Source: Deltaproteobacteria bacterium (GTDB taxonomy: Bacteria; Desulfobacterota; Binatia; DP-6). From it: a DNA stretch of 64,000 nucleotides. Each line of letters opens with the position of its first letter. Position 1 is the first letter of the stretch. The notes below the pieces were generated by a model, which worked only from the letters and a program-made list of their open reading frames with translations, was not told where the DNA came from and did not search any database. Below are positions 35,311 through 44,085 of this stretch, piece after piece. The stretch spans positions 1 to 64,000 of the forward strand of contig VBKF01000091.1 of NCBI GenBank assembly GCA_005888095.1, written 5' to 3'. The position numbers and the translations under genes are program-made.

Positions 35311-37116
35311 ATGGACCTCGCCCGCCTCGCCGCCGGCGCGCTCTATCGTCCCGATCCTGCGCCGGATCCGGTCGCGTTCGCCGCCGCCGAGCTCGCCGCC
35401 TACCTGGCGCGCCTGTTCGGTGACGCGCCGGCGGAGCGCACGCTCCCGGGCGCGACGGGCGCATGGCTCCACCTCGCGCCGTCCCGGGAAGGTCTCTCCG
35501 GGGACGTCGCGGCCACCCCGGCGGAGGCGGAGTACGCGCTCGTCCCGCGCGCCGGCGGCCTGACGCTCGCGGCGGCCACGCCGCGCGCGCTCGTCGCCGC
35601 CGTCTACGCGCTCCTCGCCGCCGCCGGCTGCGAGTGGTCGCCCGACGGCCCGGACGGCGAGCGGCTCCCTCGCCGGCCCGTGCGGACGGTGCCGGCGCTC
35701 GAGGGCCGGCCCGCCTTCGCGCGACGGGCCTATGCGTCGGACCTCGGGACCTGGCACTACAGCGTGCCGGCGCGCCTCGCCGAGCGCCTGCCGTCCGACG
35801 TGGCGTTCGTCGACTGGATGGCCAAGACCGGCGCCACCGGTTTCCTCTTCATCCGCGCCGCCAACGACACGCAGTGGACGGTGCCGGAGCTGGCTCCCGA
35901 GCTCGCGCGCCGCGGCCTCGCGCTCGAGCTCGGCGGCCACGTGCTGACCGAGCTGTTGCCACGCTCGCTCTTCGCCGCCCACCCCGAGTACTTCCCGATG
36001 ACGGCGCGCGGCGAGCGGAGCGATCTCGGCAACCTCTGCCCCTCGAGCCGCGCGCTCACGGTGGTGGCCGACCGGGCCCGCACGGCGTTCGCCGGAGCCG
36101 CCGACGTCCACCTCTGGGGCCTCGACGCCTTCGGCGGCGGCTGGTGTGCCTGCGATCGCTGCCGGGCGCTCGCGCCGAGCGACCAGGCGCTGCTCGTCTG
36201 CAACGCGGTGGCCGAGGCGCTCGGCGGCGACGTCCGGGTCTTCCACCTCGCCTACCACGACACGCTGGTACCCCCCGCATCCGTGCGCCCCGCTCCGAGC
36301 GTCTCGGCCGAGTTCGCACCCCGCGAGCGCTGCTACGCGCACGCGCTCGACGACCCCGCCTGCACGACGAATCACCCGTACCGCGAGGCCTTCGAGCGCC
36401 ACCTCGAACGCTTCGCGGGACGGGTGCACGTGTTCGAGTACTATGCCGACGCGATCTTATTCGGAGGCTGCGCCGTGCCGCTGGTCGAGGTCTGCGGCGC
36501 CGACCTCGAGTACTACCGCCGGGCCGGCGCGCGCGGCGTCTCGTGCCTCACCTTCGGCCGCTACAGCCTGTGGGCGCACGGCGCGAACCTCGAGGCCTTC
36601 GCCCGCGCCGCGATCCGGCCGGCCGACGCGCCCGCCGCGCGACGGGCGCACTGCAGCCGTCGCTTCGGAGCGGCCGCCGGACCGATGACGCGCTACCTCG
36701 CGGCGCTCGAGGCCCTCATGAGACGCGTCGTCACCTACGGCGACGTGAAGCTGCCGCCCGCGCGGGAGGCTGTCCGGACCGCGCTCGACCGGGCGCTCGC
36801 GGCCGCTCCCGCCCTGCGGAGCCTCCTCCACGACGCGACCGCCAGCGGCGCCCCGCCCGCGCAGCTGGCGGCCGAGGCGCGGCTCCTCGACTACACGCTC
36901 GCGACGCTCGCCGCGGTGCGCGGGTGGGTGGGGGCCGCCCTCGACCAGCCGGGCGGCGCGGCCGCCGAGCTCGCCGCGGCCGCGCTCGGCGAGGCGATCG
37001 GCCACCTCGCCGCGGTCCCCGTCGACATCAAGGGAAGCTGGGGCGCCTACGACCTGGAGGTGGCGAACGCCTTCTACGTCGCGGCGCTCAAGTCGCGGGG
37101 GGCGGCCGCGGGCTGA
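35311..37116 (+). CDS. DUF4838-domain protein
   Basis: A 601-residue cytoplasmic-looking protein. An N-terminal GH20-like domain 2 (about 1-110: AAELAAYLARLFGDAPAERTL) precedes the DUF4838 core (about 130-420: RAYASDLGTWHYSVPARLAERL, WCACDRCRAL, EYYADAILFGG). DUF4838 proteins are thought to be glycoside hydrolases, but no catalytic pair can be named here. No signal sequence. The gene begins right after pcs and probably shares its transcript. Confidence 0.75.
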   Translation: MDLARLAAGALYRPDPAPDPVAFAAAELAAYLARLFGDAPAERTLPGATGAWLHLAPSREGLSGDVAATPAEAEYALVPRAGGLTLAAATPRALVAAVYALLAAAGCEWSPDGPDGERLPRRPVRTVPALEGRPAFARRAYASDLGTWHYSVPARLAERLPSDVAFVDWMAKTGATGFLFIRAANDTQWTVPELAPELARRGLALELGGHVLTELLPRSLFAAHPEYFPMTARGERSDLGNLCPSSRALTVVADRARTAFAGAADVHLWGLDAFGGGWCACDRCRALAPSDQALLVCNAVAEALGGDVRVFHLAYHDTLVPPASVRPAPSVSAEFAPRERCYAHALDDPACTTNHPYREAFERHLERFAGRVHVFEYYADAILFGGCAVPLVEVCGADLEYYRRAGARGVSCLTFGRYSLWAHGANLEAFARAAIRPADAPAARRAHCSRRFGAAAGPMTRYLAALEALMRRVVTYGDVKLPPAREAVRTALDRALAAAPALRSLLHDATASGAPPAQLAAEARLLDYTLATLAAVRGWVGAALDQPGGAAAELAAAALGEAIGHLAAVPVDIKGSWGAYDLEVANAFYVAALKSRGAAAG

Positions 37117-37129
37117 CCTACACTGCCTC

Positions 37130-37696
37130 TCAGCCCACCAGCCACTCGAGCAGGCGGCGGGCCTCTTTCTCCCCGAAGGCGGGCAGCGTGGCCTCGCCGT
37201 CGGGCATCTTGCGGACCCACGTCCCGTCCTCGCGCAGGGTGACGTCGAACCAGTCCGCACCCGAGGGATCCGCCGGGTCGTACTGGATGACCGAGGCGGT
37301 CGCCAGGGCCCCGACCGGGGCGGGACGCCCGCCGATGTTGACCAGCGGGCTCACCACCACCTCGAGCCGTCGCTCCAGGAACTTGAGCACGAACCGGGCC
37401 CCGTCGGGCACCTCGATGCCGCCCAGGTTCTTCGGGTTGAGCGTCTTCTCGACCGCGATCAGCGTGGAACGGGCCTCCATGTTGACCGCCGCGGCGAGCG
37501 TCTCGAGCACCCGGAACAGCGTCCGCACGTGCTGCGCGCGGAGCGCGAACAGCTCCTTCTCGCGGTTTCCCCGGCGGCCCCACGCCGGCTGGCGGGCCGC
37601 CCGGTCGAGCGCGCGTTCGGCGACGTTCTTCGCCCAGTCGCCCAAGGCGGGCCGGCCGGGCTCCCGGATCCTCCCGCCCTGCGGCGCCTCGATCAT
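37130..37696 (-). CDS. hypothetical protein
   Basis: A 188-residue protein that I do not recognise: basic N-terminus (GRRGNREKELFALRAQHVRTLF), a helical segment and a beta-rich end (FVLKFLERRLEVVVSPLVNIGG, WFDVTLREDGTWVRK). No signal or membrane helix. ATG at 37696, close behind a good promoter, so probably transcribed with a very short leader. Confidence 0.6.
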   Translation of the reverse strand: MIEAPQGGRIREPGRPALGDWAKNVAERALDRAARQPAWGRRGNREKELFALRAQHVRTLFRVLETLAAAVNMEARSTLIAVEKTLNPKNLGGIEVPDGARFVLKFLERRLEVVVSPLVNIGGRPAPVGALATASVIQYDPADPSGADWFDVTLREDGTWVRKMPDGEATLPAFGEKEARRLLEWLVG

Positions 37697-37702
37697 TTAT
37701 CT

Positions 37703-37732
37703 AGACTATGAGAGCCGGTCGCAGGGTGTCAA
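37703..37732 (-). promoter_or_regulatory. promoter of the hypothetical gene
   Basis: On the minus strand: TTGACA, 18 bases, TAGTCT, with a few more AT bases up to the ATG at 37696 (TCTAGATAA). Confidence 0.45.
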
Positions 37733-38010
37733 ACGCGTGGGTCCGGCGGGCCTGGCGGGGCGGCGCGACGCGCCGGGGCCCCGCCGGCGGCGCCCCTTCC
37801 CGCCTTGCACGCCGCTGACACCCCTCGCCGGCACCGCGGCGACTGGCTTTGCGCGGCGCGCGGCGCGGGAGCGAGGGGGCCGGAACGGCGACCTCCCGAG
37901 CCTCCGCGCGCGCCCCAAGCTACGGGGGGAGGCTTCAGCTCCAAGGCGGGACCGGGAGCCGGGCCGGTCCCCTCGCTCACGCGAACGACAGCACGCGCGC
38001 GGCAAGCTAC
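37733..38010. other. intergenic stretch without recognisable gene
   Basis: About 280 bases of very GC-rich sequence with several short inverted repeats (GGCGCGACGCGCC, GGGACCGGGAGCCGGGCCGGTCCC-like). It borders repeat copy 2. I see no coding or RNA gene. Confidence 0.5.
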
Positions 38011-38132
38011 GAGCGCGACTCGAGATCGAATCTCCGCGCGCGCCGCGCGCGCGGCCGAGCGAAGCGAGCGGGGAGTGAGGACCCGGCGGGCTTCGCCCGC
38101 CGGGGCGAGGGGCGGAGCCCCTCGCTGATCTA
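38011..38132 (-). repeat. stop-codon-anchored repeat, copy 2
   Basis: The 122-base element in minus orientation, beginning at the TAG stop (38132-38130) of the DUF1302 gene. I count 4 differences from copy 3 and about 6 substitutions plus one indel from copy 1. Both main hairpins are intact. Confidence 0.95.
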
Positions 38133-39998
38133 GTTGAGAAGGACGGTCATGCGCGCCGAGACCTGGTCGCGGTCGCGGAAGAAGCCGGTCTGGAAGAAGC
38201 CGCCCGCCAGGATGATGTACTTGAGATCGAAGATCAGCGAGTCCGAGTAGCGGTACGTGAGGCCCAACGGGAAGGCGTAGGTGCCACGCAGGTTGATGAT
38301 CGCCGTCACCCGGGGCGTCAGGCGGCCGTGCAGGTAGTCGGTCTGCAAGGTCGATTGGACGAACGACTCGACGGGCTTCAGATCGACGAAGTCGGTGTCG
38401 ACCGTGTGGAGCTTCGGCAGGTCGGTGATGGCCTTCAGCTGGTTCACGTTGGCGCCCGTCTTCAGCCCCGTGTCGGAGGGCTTTCGCTGGCCGTAGAAGC
38501 GGAAGTCCTCCTCGGTGAACGTCTCGCTCAGGTTCCACGAGCCGACGAGCGCCGTGACGAGCGTGAAGCTGTTCGTGCGGTTCAGCGGGCGGAAGAAGAA
38601 GAAGCGGTCGTAGCCGAGCTCCCAGCGGAGGAAGTCGGCGCGCGGCACGGTACCGGCGATCGGGCCCGCCGGCAGCCGGACGCCGGCGAGGGCGAGGAAC
38701 TTGCGCAGCGCGGCCTGGCGCGCAAGCCGCTCGAAGGGGATGTTCTCCGACGGGATGAAGGCCGGCTCGTCGAGGAAGTACTCGACCTCGCCCCGGATGA
38801 TGCCGTTGACGGGCGCGCTGTAGAAGCTCACGGCGCTCCCGAAGACCGTGGTGAGGCCGTGCACGGTCTCGGTGATGAGCTGCGAGGGCCCCTTGCCGCT
38901 CGGGCCGACGATCAGCGGCGCCCGCGACAGGTCGAGCGGCAGGAAGCGGGGCACCGGCGTCTGCGCGATCGTGCGGTAGAACCAGAGGCTCGTCGTGTAG
39001 TCCCGGTCGACGATCGCCCCCAGCCGGGCCCCGTAGCGGCTGTTGCTCATCGTCCGCGCGGGCAGGTGATCGTACTGGACGAACTGGAGCCCGCCGAGGG
39101 CGGACTTGATCAGGACGTTGCGGACGGCGGGCGGGATGAAGGCCGTGAAGGCGTCGACGAACTGCTGCGGATCGGTCTCGGGCGGCGAGTAGGGGCTCGC
39201 GGTCGGGATGGGCGTCTGGCTCACCGTGGTGTCGATGCTGCCCGGGACGAGGTAGGCGTCCAGGAAGCCGCCCGACAGCGGTCCCCAGTCGTGGAACAGG
39301 CTGTAGGTGCCGCGCAGGGTCCAGAGCGGGATGCGCGCCTCGTCGATGTCCTGGAAGATGCCGGGCAGGCCGAGGGTCAGGTTGAACGGGTTCGACTGGT
39401 CGAGGAGCGCGATCGTGTCCGATTCGCCCCACGAGATCGCCTGGCGCCCGATGCGCAGGAAGAGCGGCCCCCTGGCGAGGTTCACGTACGCTTCGTTGAT
39501 GCGGAGCGGGAGGTCGGCGACGTCGCCCGGGTCGTTGTCGCGGCCGAGCACCGGGTCGGGCTGATAGGTGTATATCTTGCGCGTGTCCCGGAGCTCGTCC
39601 GTCCGCGTGACCGGCGCGGTGTCCGTCCGCCCCTCGGTGAAGCGCGCCTTCAGGCTCTGGCGGGCCCGGTCGTACTGGCCCGTGCCGTAGTCGTAGACGC
39701 CGTCGTAGAACCCCCACAGCGCCAGGCGGAAGGAGACGTCGTCGAGCCCGGGCGGCAGGTAGGGCGCGAGCTTCCCCTCGAGCTCGGGGTTCACGAACGT
39801 GCGGTGCGAGATGAGCTGCAGCGGCGCGCGGCTCGGGACGGTCTGCGGCGCGGAATGCTCGGCCGCCAGCGCGCCCTCGGTGTAGGCACGCGCCCGGAGC
39901 TCGAAGTCCTGGGCGGCATCCAGAAAGAATGCATTCGCCGCACCGGGGAGCGCGGCGCCCAGAGCGAGGACGAGCCGGCATGCGCGGACGGCCCTCAC
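38130..39998 (-). CDS. DUF1302-family outer-membrane protein
   Basis: A 622-residue protein with a signal sequence (MRAVRACRLVLALGAALPGAANA) and long alternating strands typical of an outer-membrane barrel. It matches DUF1302: ARAYTEGAL near the start, INEAYVNLARGPLFLRIGRQAISWGESD, FSVLDQSNPFN-like DQSNPFNLTLGLPGI, and RGEVEYFLDEPAF. DUF1302 proteins are often found with RND exporters and DUF1329 in hydrophobic-compound degraders, and probably move such compounds. GTG start at 39998. A TetR regulator gene lies just upstream in the same direction. The last three bases are also the first of repeat copy 2. Confidence 0.88.
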   Translation of the reverse strand: MRAVRACRLVLALGAALPGAANAFFLDAAQDFELRARAYTEGALAAEHSAPQTVPSRAPLQLISHRTFVNPELEGKLAPYLPPGLDDVSFRLALWGFYDGVYDYGTGQYDRARQSLKARFTEGRTDTAPVTRTDELRDTRKIYTYQPDPVLGRDNDPGDVADLPLRINEAYVNLARGPLFLRIGRQAISWGESDTIALLDQSNPFNLTLGLPGIFQDIDEARIPLWTLRGTYSLFHDWGPLSGGFLDAYLVPGSIDTTVSQTPIPTASPYSPPETDPQQFVDAFTAFIPPAVRNVLIKSALGGLQFVQYDHLPARTMSNSRYGARLGAIVDRDYTTSLWFYRTIAQTPVPRFLPLDLSRAPLIVGPSGKGPSQLITETVHGLTTVFGSAVSFYSAPVNGIIRGEVEYFLDEPAFIPSENIPFERLARQAALRKFLALAGVRLPAGPIAGTVPRADFLRWELGYDRFFFFRPLNRTNSFTLVTALVGSWNLSETFTEEDFRFYGQRKPSDTGLKTGANVNQLKAITDLPKLHTVDTDFVDLKPVESFVQSTLQTDYLHGRLTPRVTAIINLRGTYAFPLGLTYRYSDSLIFDLKYIILAGGFFQTGFFRDRDQVSARMTVLLN

Positions 39999-40035
39999 GG
40001 GCCCCCCGTATCGGGCCCGCCCTTCCCCCTGTCAA
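39998..40035 (-). promoter_or_regulatory. possible DUF1302 promoter with repeated CGGGCCC sites
   Basis: On the minus strand TTGACA (40035-40030), 17 bases, GATACG. Two CGGGCCC sites (39998-40004 and 40012-40018, the second part of the palindrome CGGGCCCG) flank the -10. A plausible operator of the neighbouring TetR protein. Confidence 0.35.
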
Positions 40036-40069
40036 GCCCGCGCGAGCTCCGGCGCCGCGGGAGCGTCGC

Positions 40070-40648
40070 TCAGCGGACCAGGGTGTCGACCAGCGAGGCC
40101 TTCAGGTGCTGGAGCAGGGCCTCGGAGTTCTCGGGGGCGGCGTGGCCCATGAACCCCTGGACGAGGATGCCGTGCAGCGCGGTCATGATGAGCGCCGCGT
40201 CCATTCGCGGGTCGATCCTGGCGCGGAAGATCCCCTTCTGGCGGCCGCTGTCGAGGATGTCGGCGAGCAGGTTGCGATACACGCGGTGCAGCTCGTTCAC
40301 GTGCCCGATGAGGTCGTCGGGATGCTTTTCGTCGCGCAGGAGCAGGCTCACGACGAACTTGACCGAGTAGAGGTTCTCGGAGACGAACGCGTAGTACTGG
40401 TCGATCAGCCGCTTGATCTGGTCGACCTCGGACAGCCCCTCGAGGTCGTCGACGACGTTGATGAAGTAGGGCTCCAGGGTCCGCTGCAGCGCCGTGCGAA
40501 AGAGCTTCTCCTTGTTCTCGAAGTGCCAGAAGATCAGCGCCTTGGAGACCTGGGCCTCCTTGGCGACCTGCGAGAGCGAGGTATTGGCGTAGCCCTGGGT
40601 CGAGAACAGCCGCGTCGCCGTCGCGAGGATCTTTTCGCGCGTGTCCAC
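40070..40648 (-). CDS. TetR-family transcriptional regulator
   Basis: A 192-residue repressor. N-terminal helix-turn-helix: REKILATATRLFSTQGYANTSLSQVAKEAQVSKALIFWHFENKEKLF. The C-terminal ligand-binding region belongs to the TetR_C_6/AcrR-like group (LLADILDSGRQKGIFR). GTG start at 40648. Placed between rhomboid and DUF1302 genes and probably controls the latter's response to a hydrophobic ligand; that link is inference. Confidence 0.92.
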   Translation of the reverse strand: MDTREKILATATRLFSTQGYANTSLSQVAKEAQVSKALIFWHFENKEKLFRTALQRTLEPYFINVVDDLEGLSEVDQIKRLIDQYYAFVSENLYSVKFVVSLLLRDEKHPDDLIGHVNELHRVYRNLLADILDSGRQKGIFRARIDPRMDAALIMTALHGILVQGFMGHAAPENSEALLQHLKASLVDTLVR

Positions 40649-40683
40649 GCCGCACCTACGGTGGCCGGATCCGTCCGCTCCTG

Positions 40684-41319
40684 TCAACCCTCGCGCCGCC
40701 GGCCGAGCGCCGGCCCGACGATCATCCCGGCAATGAATCCGCCCACGTGCGCCCACACGGCGACGCCGCCGTGCGACGCGGCGCCGAGCGTCGCCACGCC
40801 CGAGGCGACCTGCCAGACGAACCAGATGAGGAGGAAGAAGACCGCGGGGATCTCGACGATCTGGATGAAGAGGAAGATGGGAAGGATCGTGACGACGCGA
40901 GACGTCGGAAAGAACAGGAAATAGGCCCCCGAGACGCCCGCGATGGCGCCGCTCGCTCCCACCACGGGGACGCTCGAATGCACCGCGGTGAGCGCATGCG
41001 TCGCGCCGGCCGCCGCGCCGCAGAGGAGATAGAAGACCGCGTAGCGGACGTGCCCGAGCCGGTCCTCGACGTTGTCGCCGAAGATGTAGAGGTAGAGCAT
41101 GTTGCCGAGGATGTGGATCCAACCGGCGTGAACGAACATGCTCGTCACGAGCGTCGTCACCGTGAACTCGCTCGGGACGAGCCCGTAGTCGAAGAGAAAC
41201 CGTTCGACCCGCGGGCCGAGCGTCGCCTCGTGCACGAACACTGCCACGTTGGCCGCGATGATCGTGTAGTTGACCACCGGCACGCGGGACGACGGGATCG
41301 TGTCGCGGAGCGGGATCAC
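40684..41319 (-). CDS. rhomboid intramembrane serine protease
   Basis: A 211-residue, six-helix rhomboid. MIPLRDTIPSSRVPVVNYTII start, HAGWIHILGNMLYLYIFGDNVED (HxxxN), catalytic Ser in VGASGAIAGVSGAYFLFFP, and His in WAHVGGFIAGM. Cleaves membrane helices in the inner membrane. GTG at 41319 gives the usual family N-terminus. An in-frame ATG at 41379 would add a Cys-rich 20 residues containing a repeated CGGTTGTTGCGG DNA motif, and is less likely. Confidence 0.92.
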   Translation of the reverse strand: MIPLRDTIPSSRVPVVNYTIIAANVAVFVHEATLGPRVERFLFDYGLVPSEFTVTTLVTSMFVHAGWIHILGNMLYLYIFGDNVEDRLGHVRYAVFYLLCGAAAGATHALTAVHSSVPVVGASGAIAGVSGAYFLFFPTSRVVTILPIFLFIQIVEIPAVFFLLIWFVWQVASGVATLGAASHGGVAVWAHVGGFIAGMIVGPALGRRREG

Positions 41320-41463
41320 GGGCGCCGCATACACCCGCGGGACCAGCGCAACAACCGCGCCGCAACAACCGCGCCGCATTTGACGGCGGCGCGCGCGCGC
41401 CGCTAGAATCCCCCGATGTCGACCGCCGGCTCCCGCCGTCTCACCGCGCTCGAGTGACGCGTC

Positions 41464-41682
41464 ATGCTGCGGCACACGATGCGCGCCGGCCGGGTGGCGG
41501 TGGGGATAGGACTCGTCGCGGTCGGCGTGGTGCTCGCCCTGCCCGGGGTCCCCGGGCCGGGGCTGCCCGTCATCTTCGGCGGCCTCACGGTCCTCAGCAG
41601 CGAATTCGACTGGGCCCGCCGCCTGCGTGACCAGATGCGCCACGCGGTCACCCGCTGGACGAGGAGAGCAGATGGCGGATGA
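41464..41682 (+). CDS. PGPGW-type small membrane protein
   Basis: A 72-residue protein with two membrane helices around the family core ALPGVPGPGLPVIFGGLTVLSSEFDWAR (PF09656-like). Function unknown. Overlaps the next gene by 11 bases. Confidence 0.8.
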   Translation: MLRHTMRAGRVAVGIGLVAVGVVLALPGVPGPGLPVIFGGLTVLSSEFDWARRLRDQMRHAVTRWTRRADGG

Positions 41683-41974
41683 GAAGGACCGGCTCGGCGA
41701 GAAGCTGTACCAGAAGGAGAAGGCGGAGGAGGACCGCTACTTCGCCGAACGGGACCGCGAGCTGCTCGCGCGCCTGAGGGACCGGCGGGAGGATGCCGAG
41801 CCGCTCGGCTGCCCGCGCTGCGGCAAGGGGCTCGCCCCCGTCGTGTACCAGGGGGTCACCGTCGACCAGTGTCCGGCCTGCCAGGGTGTCTGGCTCGACC
41901 GGGGCGAGCTCGAGACGCTCGCGCCGCGCGAGCGCGAGTCCTGGCTCGGCCGCTTCTTCTACCGTCCCAAGTAG
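41672..41974 (+). CDS. TFIIB-type zinc-ribbon protein
   Basis: A 100-residue protein. A charged N-terminal helix (KLYQKEKAEEDRYFAERDREL) is followed by a zinc ribbon with CPRC and CPAC and the signature GVTVDQCPACQGVWLDRGELE (zf-TFIIB, PF13453). Possibly nucleic-acid or protein binding. ATG at 41672 with GAGGAGAG upstream; coupled to the PGPGW gene and 15 bases before ribE. Confidence 0.88.
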   Translation: MADEKDRLGEKLYQKEKAEEDRYFAERDRELLARLRDRREDAEPLGCPRCGKGLAPVVYQGVTVDQCPACQGVWLDRGELETLAPRERESWLGRFFYRPK

Positions 41975-41989
41975 ATCGTCCAGGGCGCC

Positions 41990-42595
41990 GTGTTCACCGG
42001 CATCATCCAGGCGACGGGCCGTCTCGAGCGGCGCGAGCCGAGCGGTGCCGGGGCGCGTCTCACGATCGCGACGGCGCGTCCGCTCGCGCGGCTCGCCGTC
42101 GGCGAGAGCATCGCCGTGAACGGCGCGTGTCTGACCGTCGTGCGCCGCGCCGGCACGCGGTTCATGGCCGACCTCTCGCCCGAGACGCTCGCCCGCACGA
42201 CGCTCGGCAGGCTGCCCATCGGGCGCCGGCTGAACCTCGAGCGCGCGCTCAAGCTGGGCGATCGCCTGGGCGGCCACGTCGTCCAGGGACACGTCGACGC
42301 CGTCGGCCGCCTGGAGGCGATCACGCCGAACGGCGACTGGCTCGCCTACCGCTTCCGCGCCCCGCGCGCCGTGTGGCCCTACCTGGTGGAGAAGGGCGCG
42401 ATCGCGGTCGACGGGGTGAGCCTGACCGTCTTCGCCTGCCGTCAGGGCTCGTTCACCGTCGCGCTCATCCCCCACACGCTCGCGGCGACGACGCTCGCCG
42501 ACCTGAAGCCGGGCGAGCCCGTGAACCTCGAGACCGACGTGCTCCTCAAGCAGATTCGCACCATGCTTCGCTCCCGCCACCCCGTGGTGGGCTAG
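41990..42595 (+). CDS. ribE: riboflavin synthase
   Basis: Dismutates two 6,7-dimethyl-8-ribityllumazine molecules into riboflavin. The 201 residues contain the two tandem lumazine-binding half-barrels. Half one: MFTGIIQATGRL, ESIAVNGACLTVV, FMADLSPETLARTTLG. Half two: GGHVVQGHVDAVG, IAVDGVSLTV, FTVALIPHTLAATTL. GTG start. No FMN riboswitch precedes it. Converges with the ABC1 kinase; repeat copy 3 fills the space between them. Confidence 0.96.
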   Translation: MFTGIIQATGRLERREPSGAGARLTIATARPLARLAVGESIAVNGACLTVVRRAGTRFMADLSPETLARTTLGRLPIGRRLNLERALKLGDRLGGHVVQGHVDAVGRLEAITPNGDWLAYRFRAPRAVWPYLVEKGAIAVDGVSLTVFACRQGSFTVALIPHTLAATTLADLKPGEPVNLETDVLLKQIRTMLRSRHPVVG

Positions 42596-42599
42596 TCAG

Positions 42600-42721
42600 G
42601 AGCGCGACTCGAGATGGAATCTCCGCGAGCGCCGGGCGCGCGGCCGAGCGAAGCGAGCGGGGAGTGAGGACCCGGCGGGCTTCGCCCGCCGGGGCGAGGG
42701 GTGGAGCCCCTCGCTGATCTA
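42600..42721 (-). repeat. stop-codon-anchored repeat, copy 3
   Basis: The 122-base element in minus orientation, beginning at the TAG stop (42721-42719) of the ABC1-kinase gene and ending 4 bases from the ribE stop. It forms the whole intergenic space of these convergent genes. One of its 4 differences from copy 2 lies at the top of the first hairpin, shortening the stem from 9 to 8 pairs. Confidence 0.95.
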
Positions 42722-44014
42722 GCCCGCGGCGCCGACGAGGTAGGGCAGCAGGATCGCGCCGACGTCCGCCTGCGACCCGAGCTGCTTGCCGATACCCGAG
42801 AGGAGTCCCATGACGCGCCCGACGAGGAGGACGTCGCCGGGGATCTCGACGAGCGGGTTCGTGCCGAGCCGGCGCGGCATCTCGGCGCCGAAGTGCGCGA
42901 GCATCTCGGGGTCGGCGTAGGCGCGGCCGTTGCGGATCGCCCACCCGAGGAACGCCTCGCCGAGCCAGGCGAGGCTCTCGTCGCCATCGTCGCGCGTCCG
43001 AAAGCCGAGCGCGCGGAAGGCGGCCGCCACCGCCGGTGCGTCGCCGGTGACGATCGCGGCGACGAGCCGCAGCATGCCCTCGCGGAAGCCCGGAGGCAGG
43101 TCCTTCACGAGGCCGAAGTCGAGGAGCACGAGGCGTCCGCCGGGCTGCACCAGGATGTTCCCCGGGTGCGGATCGGCGTGGAAGAAGCCGTGCACGAGGA
43201 GCTGCTCGCAGAAGAGCTCGAGCAGCCGGCGCGCCACGTCGGGCGGGTCGAGCCCGAGGGCGCGGAGGCCGGCGACGTCCGTCACGCGCACGCCCGGCGC
43301 GTAGTCCATCACGAGGAGGCGCCGGGTGCTCCACTCGCGCACGACCGGCGGCACGAGGACATCCGGGCGCGCGGCGAGGTGCGCACCCATGCGCTCGGCG
43401 TTGTCCGCCTCGTGGACGAAGTCGAGCTCCAGGGGGACGTACTTGCGGACCTCGTCGAGGACGACCCGGAAGTCGAAGTTGGGCTCGAGCCGGGCGAGCA
43501 GGTCCACGAAGACGGCGAAGTTCTGGAGATCGATCGCCACCAGATCGGCGATCTCCGGATACTGGATCTTGACCGCCACCTCGCGGCCGTCGCGCAGGCG
43601 CCCCCGGTGGACCTGCGCCAGCGACGCCGAGGCGACCGGCGCCGGGTCGAGGGTGGCGAACACCTCGTCGAGCCGTCCGCCGAGCTCGCGCTCCAGGTGG
43701 GGACGGAGCTCGTCGAGCGGACGCGGCGGCACGCGGTCCTGGAGCTGGGAGAGGACCTCGACGTACTCCACGGGCAGGATGTCGGCGCGCGAGCCGAGGA
43801 ACTGGCAGACCTTGATCGGCAGCCCCTCGAGCCGGGTGGCGAGCCGGTAGGCCGCCTCGGCGCTGCGGCGGTGGTGGCGGGCGTAGTGACCGTCGGCGCC
43901 CGCGAGCCCGACGCGCCCGAGCGCCTGGATGAGCTTGTAGCCGCCGTACACCCGCGCGACGAGCGACGCCTGCGCCGCGAAGCGGTACGCCCGCGTGACG
44001 AGCATGGGCTGCAT
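42719..44014 (-). CDS. ABC1/AarF/UbiB-family atypical kinase
   Basis: A 431-residue member of the ABC1 (UbiB/Coq8) family. GLPIKVCQFLGSRADILP corresponds to the KxGQ signature with Val-Cys in place of the usual Gly pattern. Other parts are VASASLAQVHRG (Ala-rich loop), VAVKIQYP, FVHEADNAERM, HGFFHADPHPGNI and LLDFGLVK. These ATPases support ubiquinone and lipid homeostasis. The ATG at 44014 is used; a second ATG at 44005 is as good. Its stop is the start of repeat copy 3. Confidence 0.9.
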   Translation of the reverse strand: MQPMLVTRAYRFAAQASLVARVYGGYKLIQALGRVGLAGADGHYARHHRRSAEAAYRLATRLEGLPIKVCQFLGSRADILPVEYVEVLSQLQDRVPPRPLDELRPHLERELGGRLDEVFATLDPAPVASASLAQVHRGRLRDGREVAVKIQYPEIADLVAIDLQNFAVFVDLLARLEPNFDFRVVLDEVRKYVPLELDFVHEADNAERMGAHLAARPDVLVPPVVREWSTRRLLVMDYAPGVRVTDVAGLRALGLDPPDVARRLLELFCEQLLVHGFFHADPHPGNILVQPGGRLVLLDFGLVKDLPPGFREGMLRLVAAIVTGDAPAVAAAFRALGFRTRDDGDESLAWLGEAFLGWAIRNGRAYADPEMLAHFGAEMPRRLGTNPLVEIPGDVLLVGRVMGLLSGIGKQLGSQADVGAILLPYLVGAAG

Positions 44015-44085
44015 TGTGCGGGCCGGCATCGGCCGAGGCAACGCCTTGCATTCCACCCGGCAGCCCGGCAAGCTCCACGCGCCGC

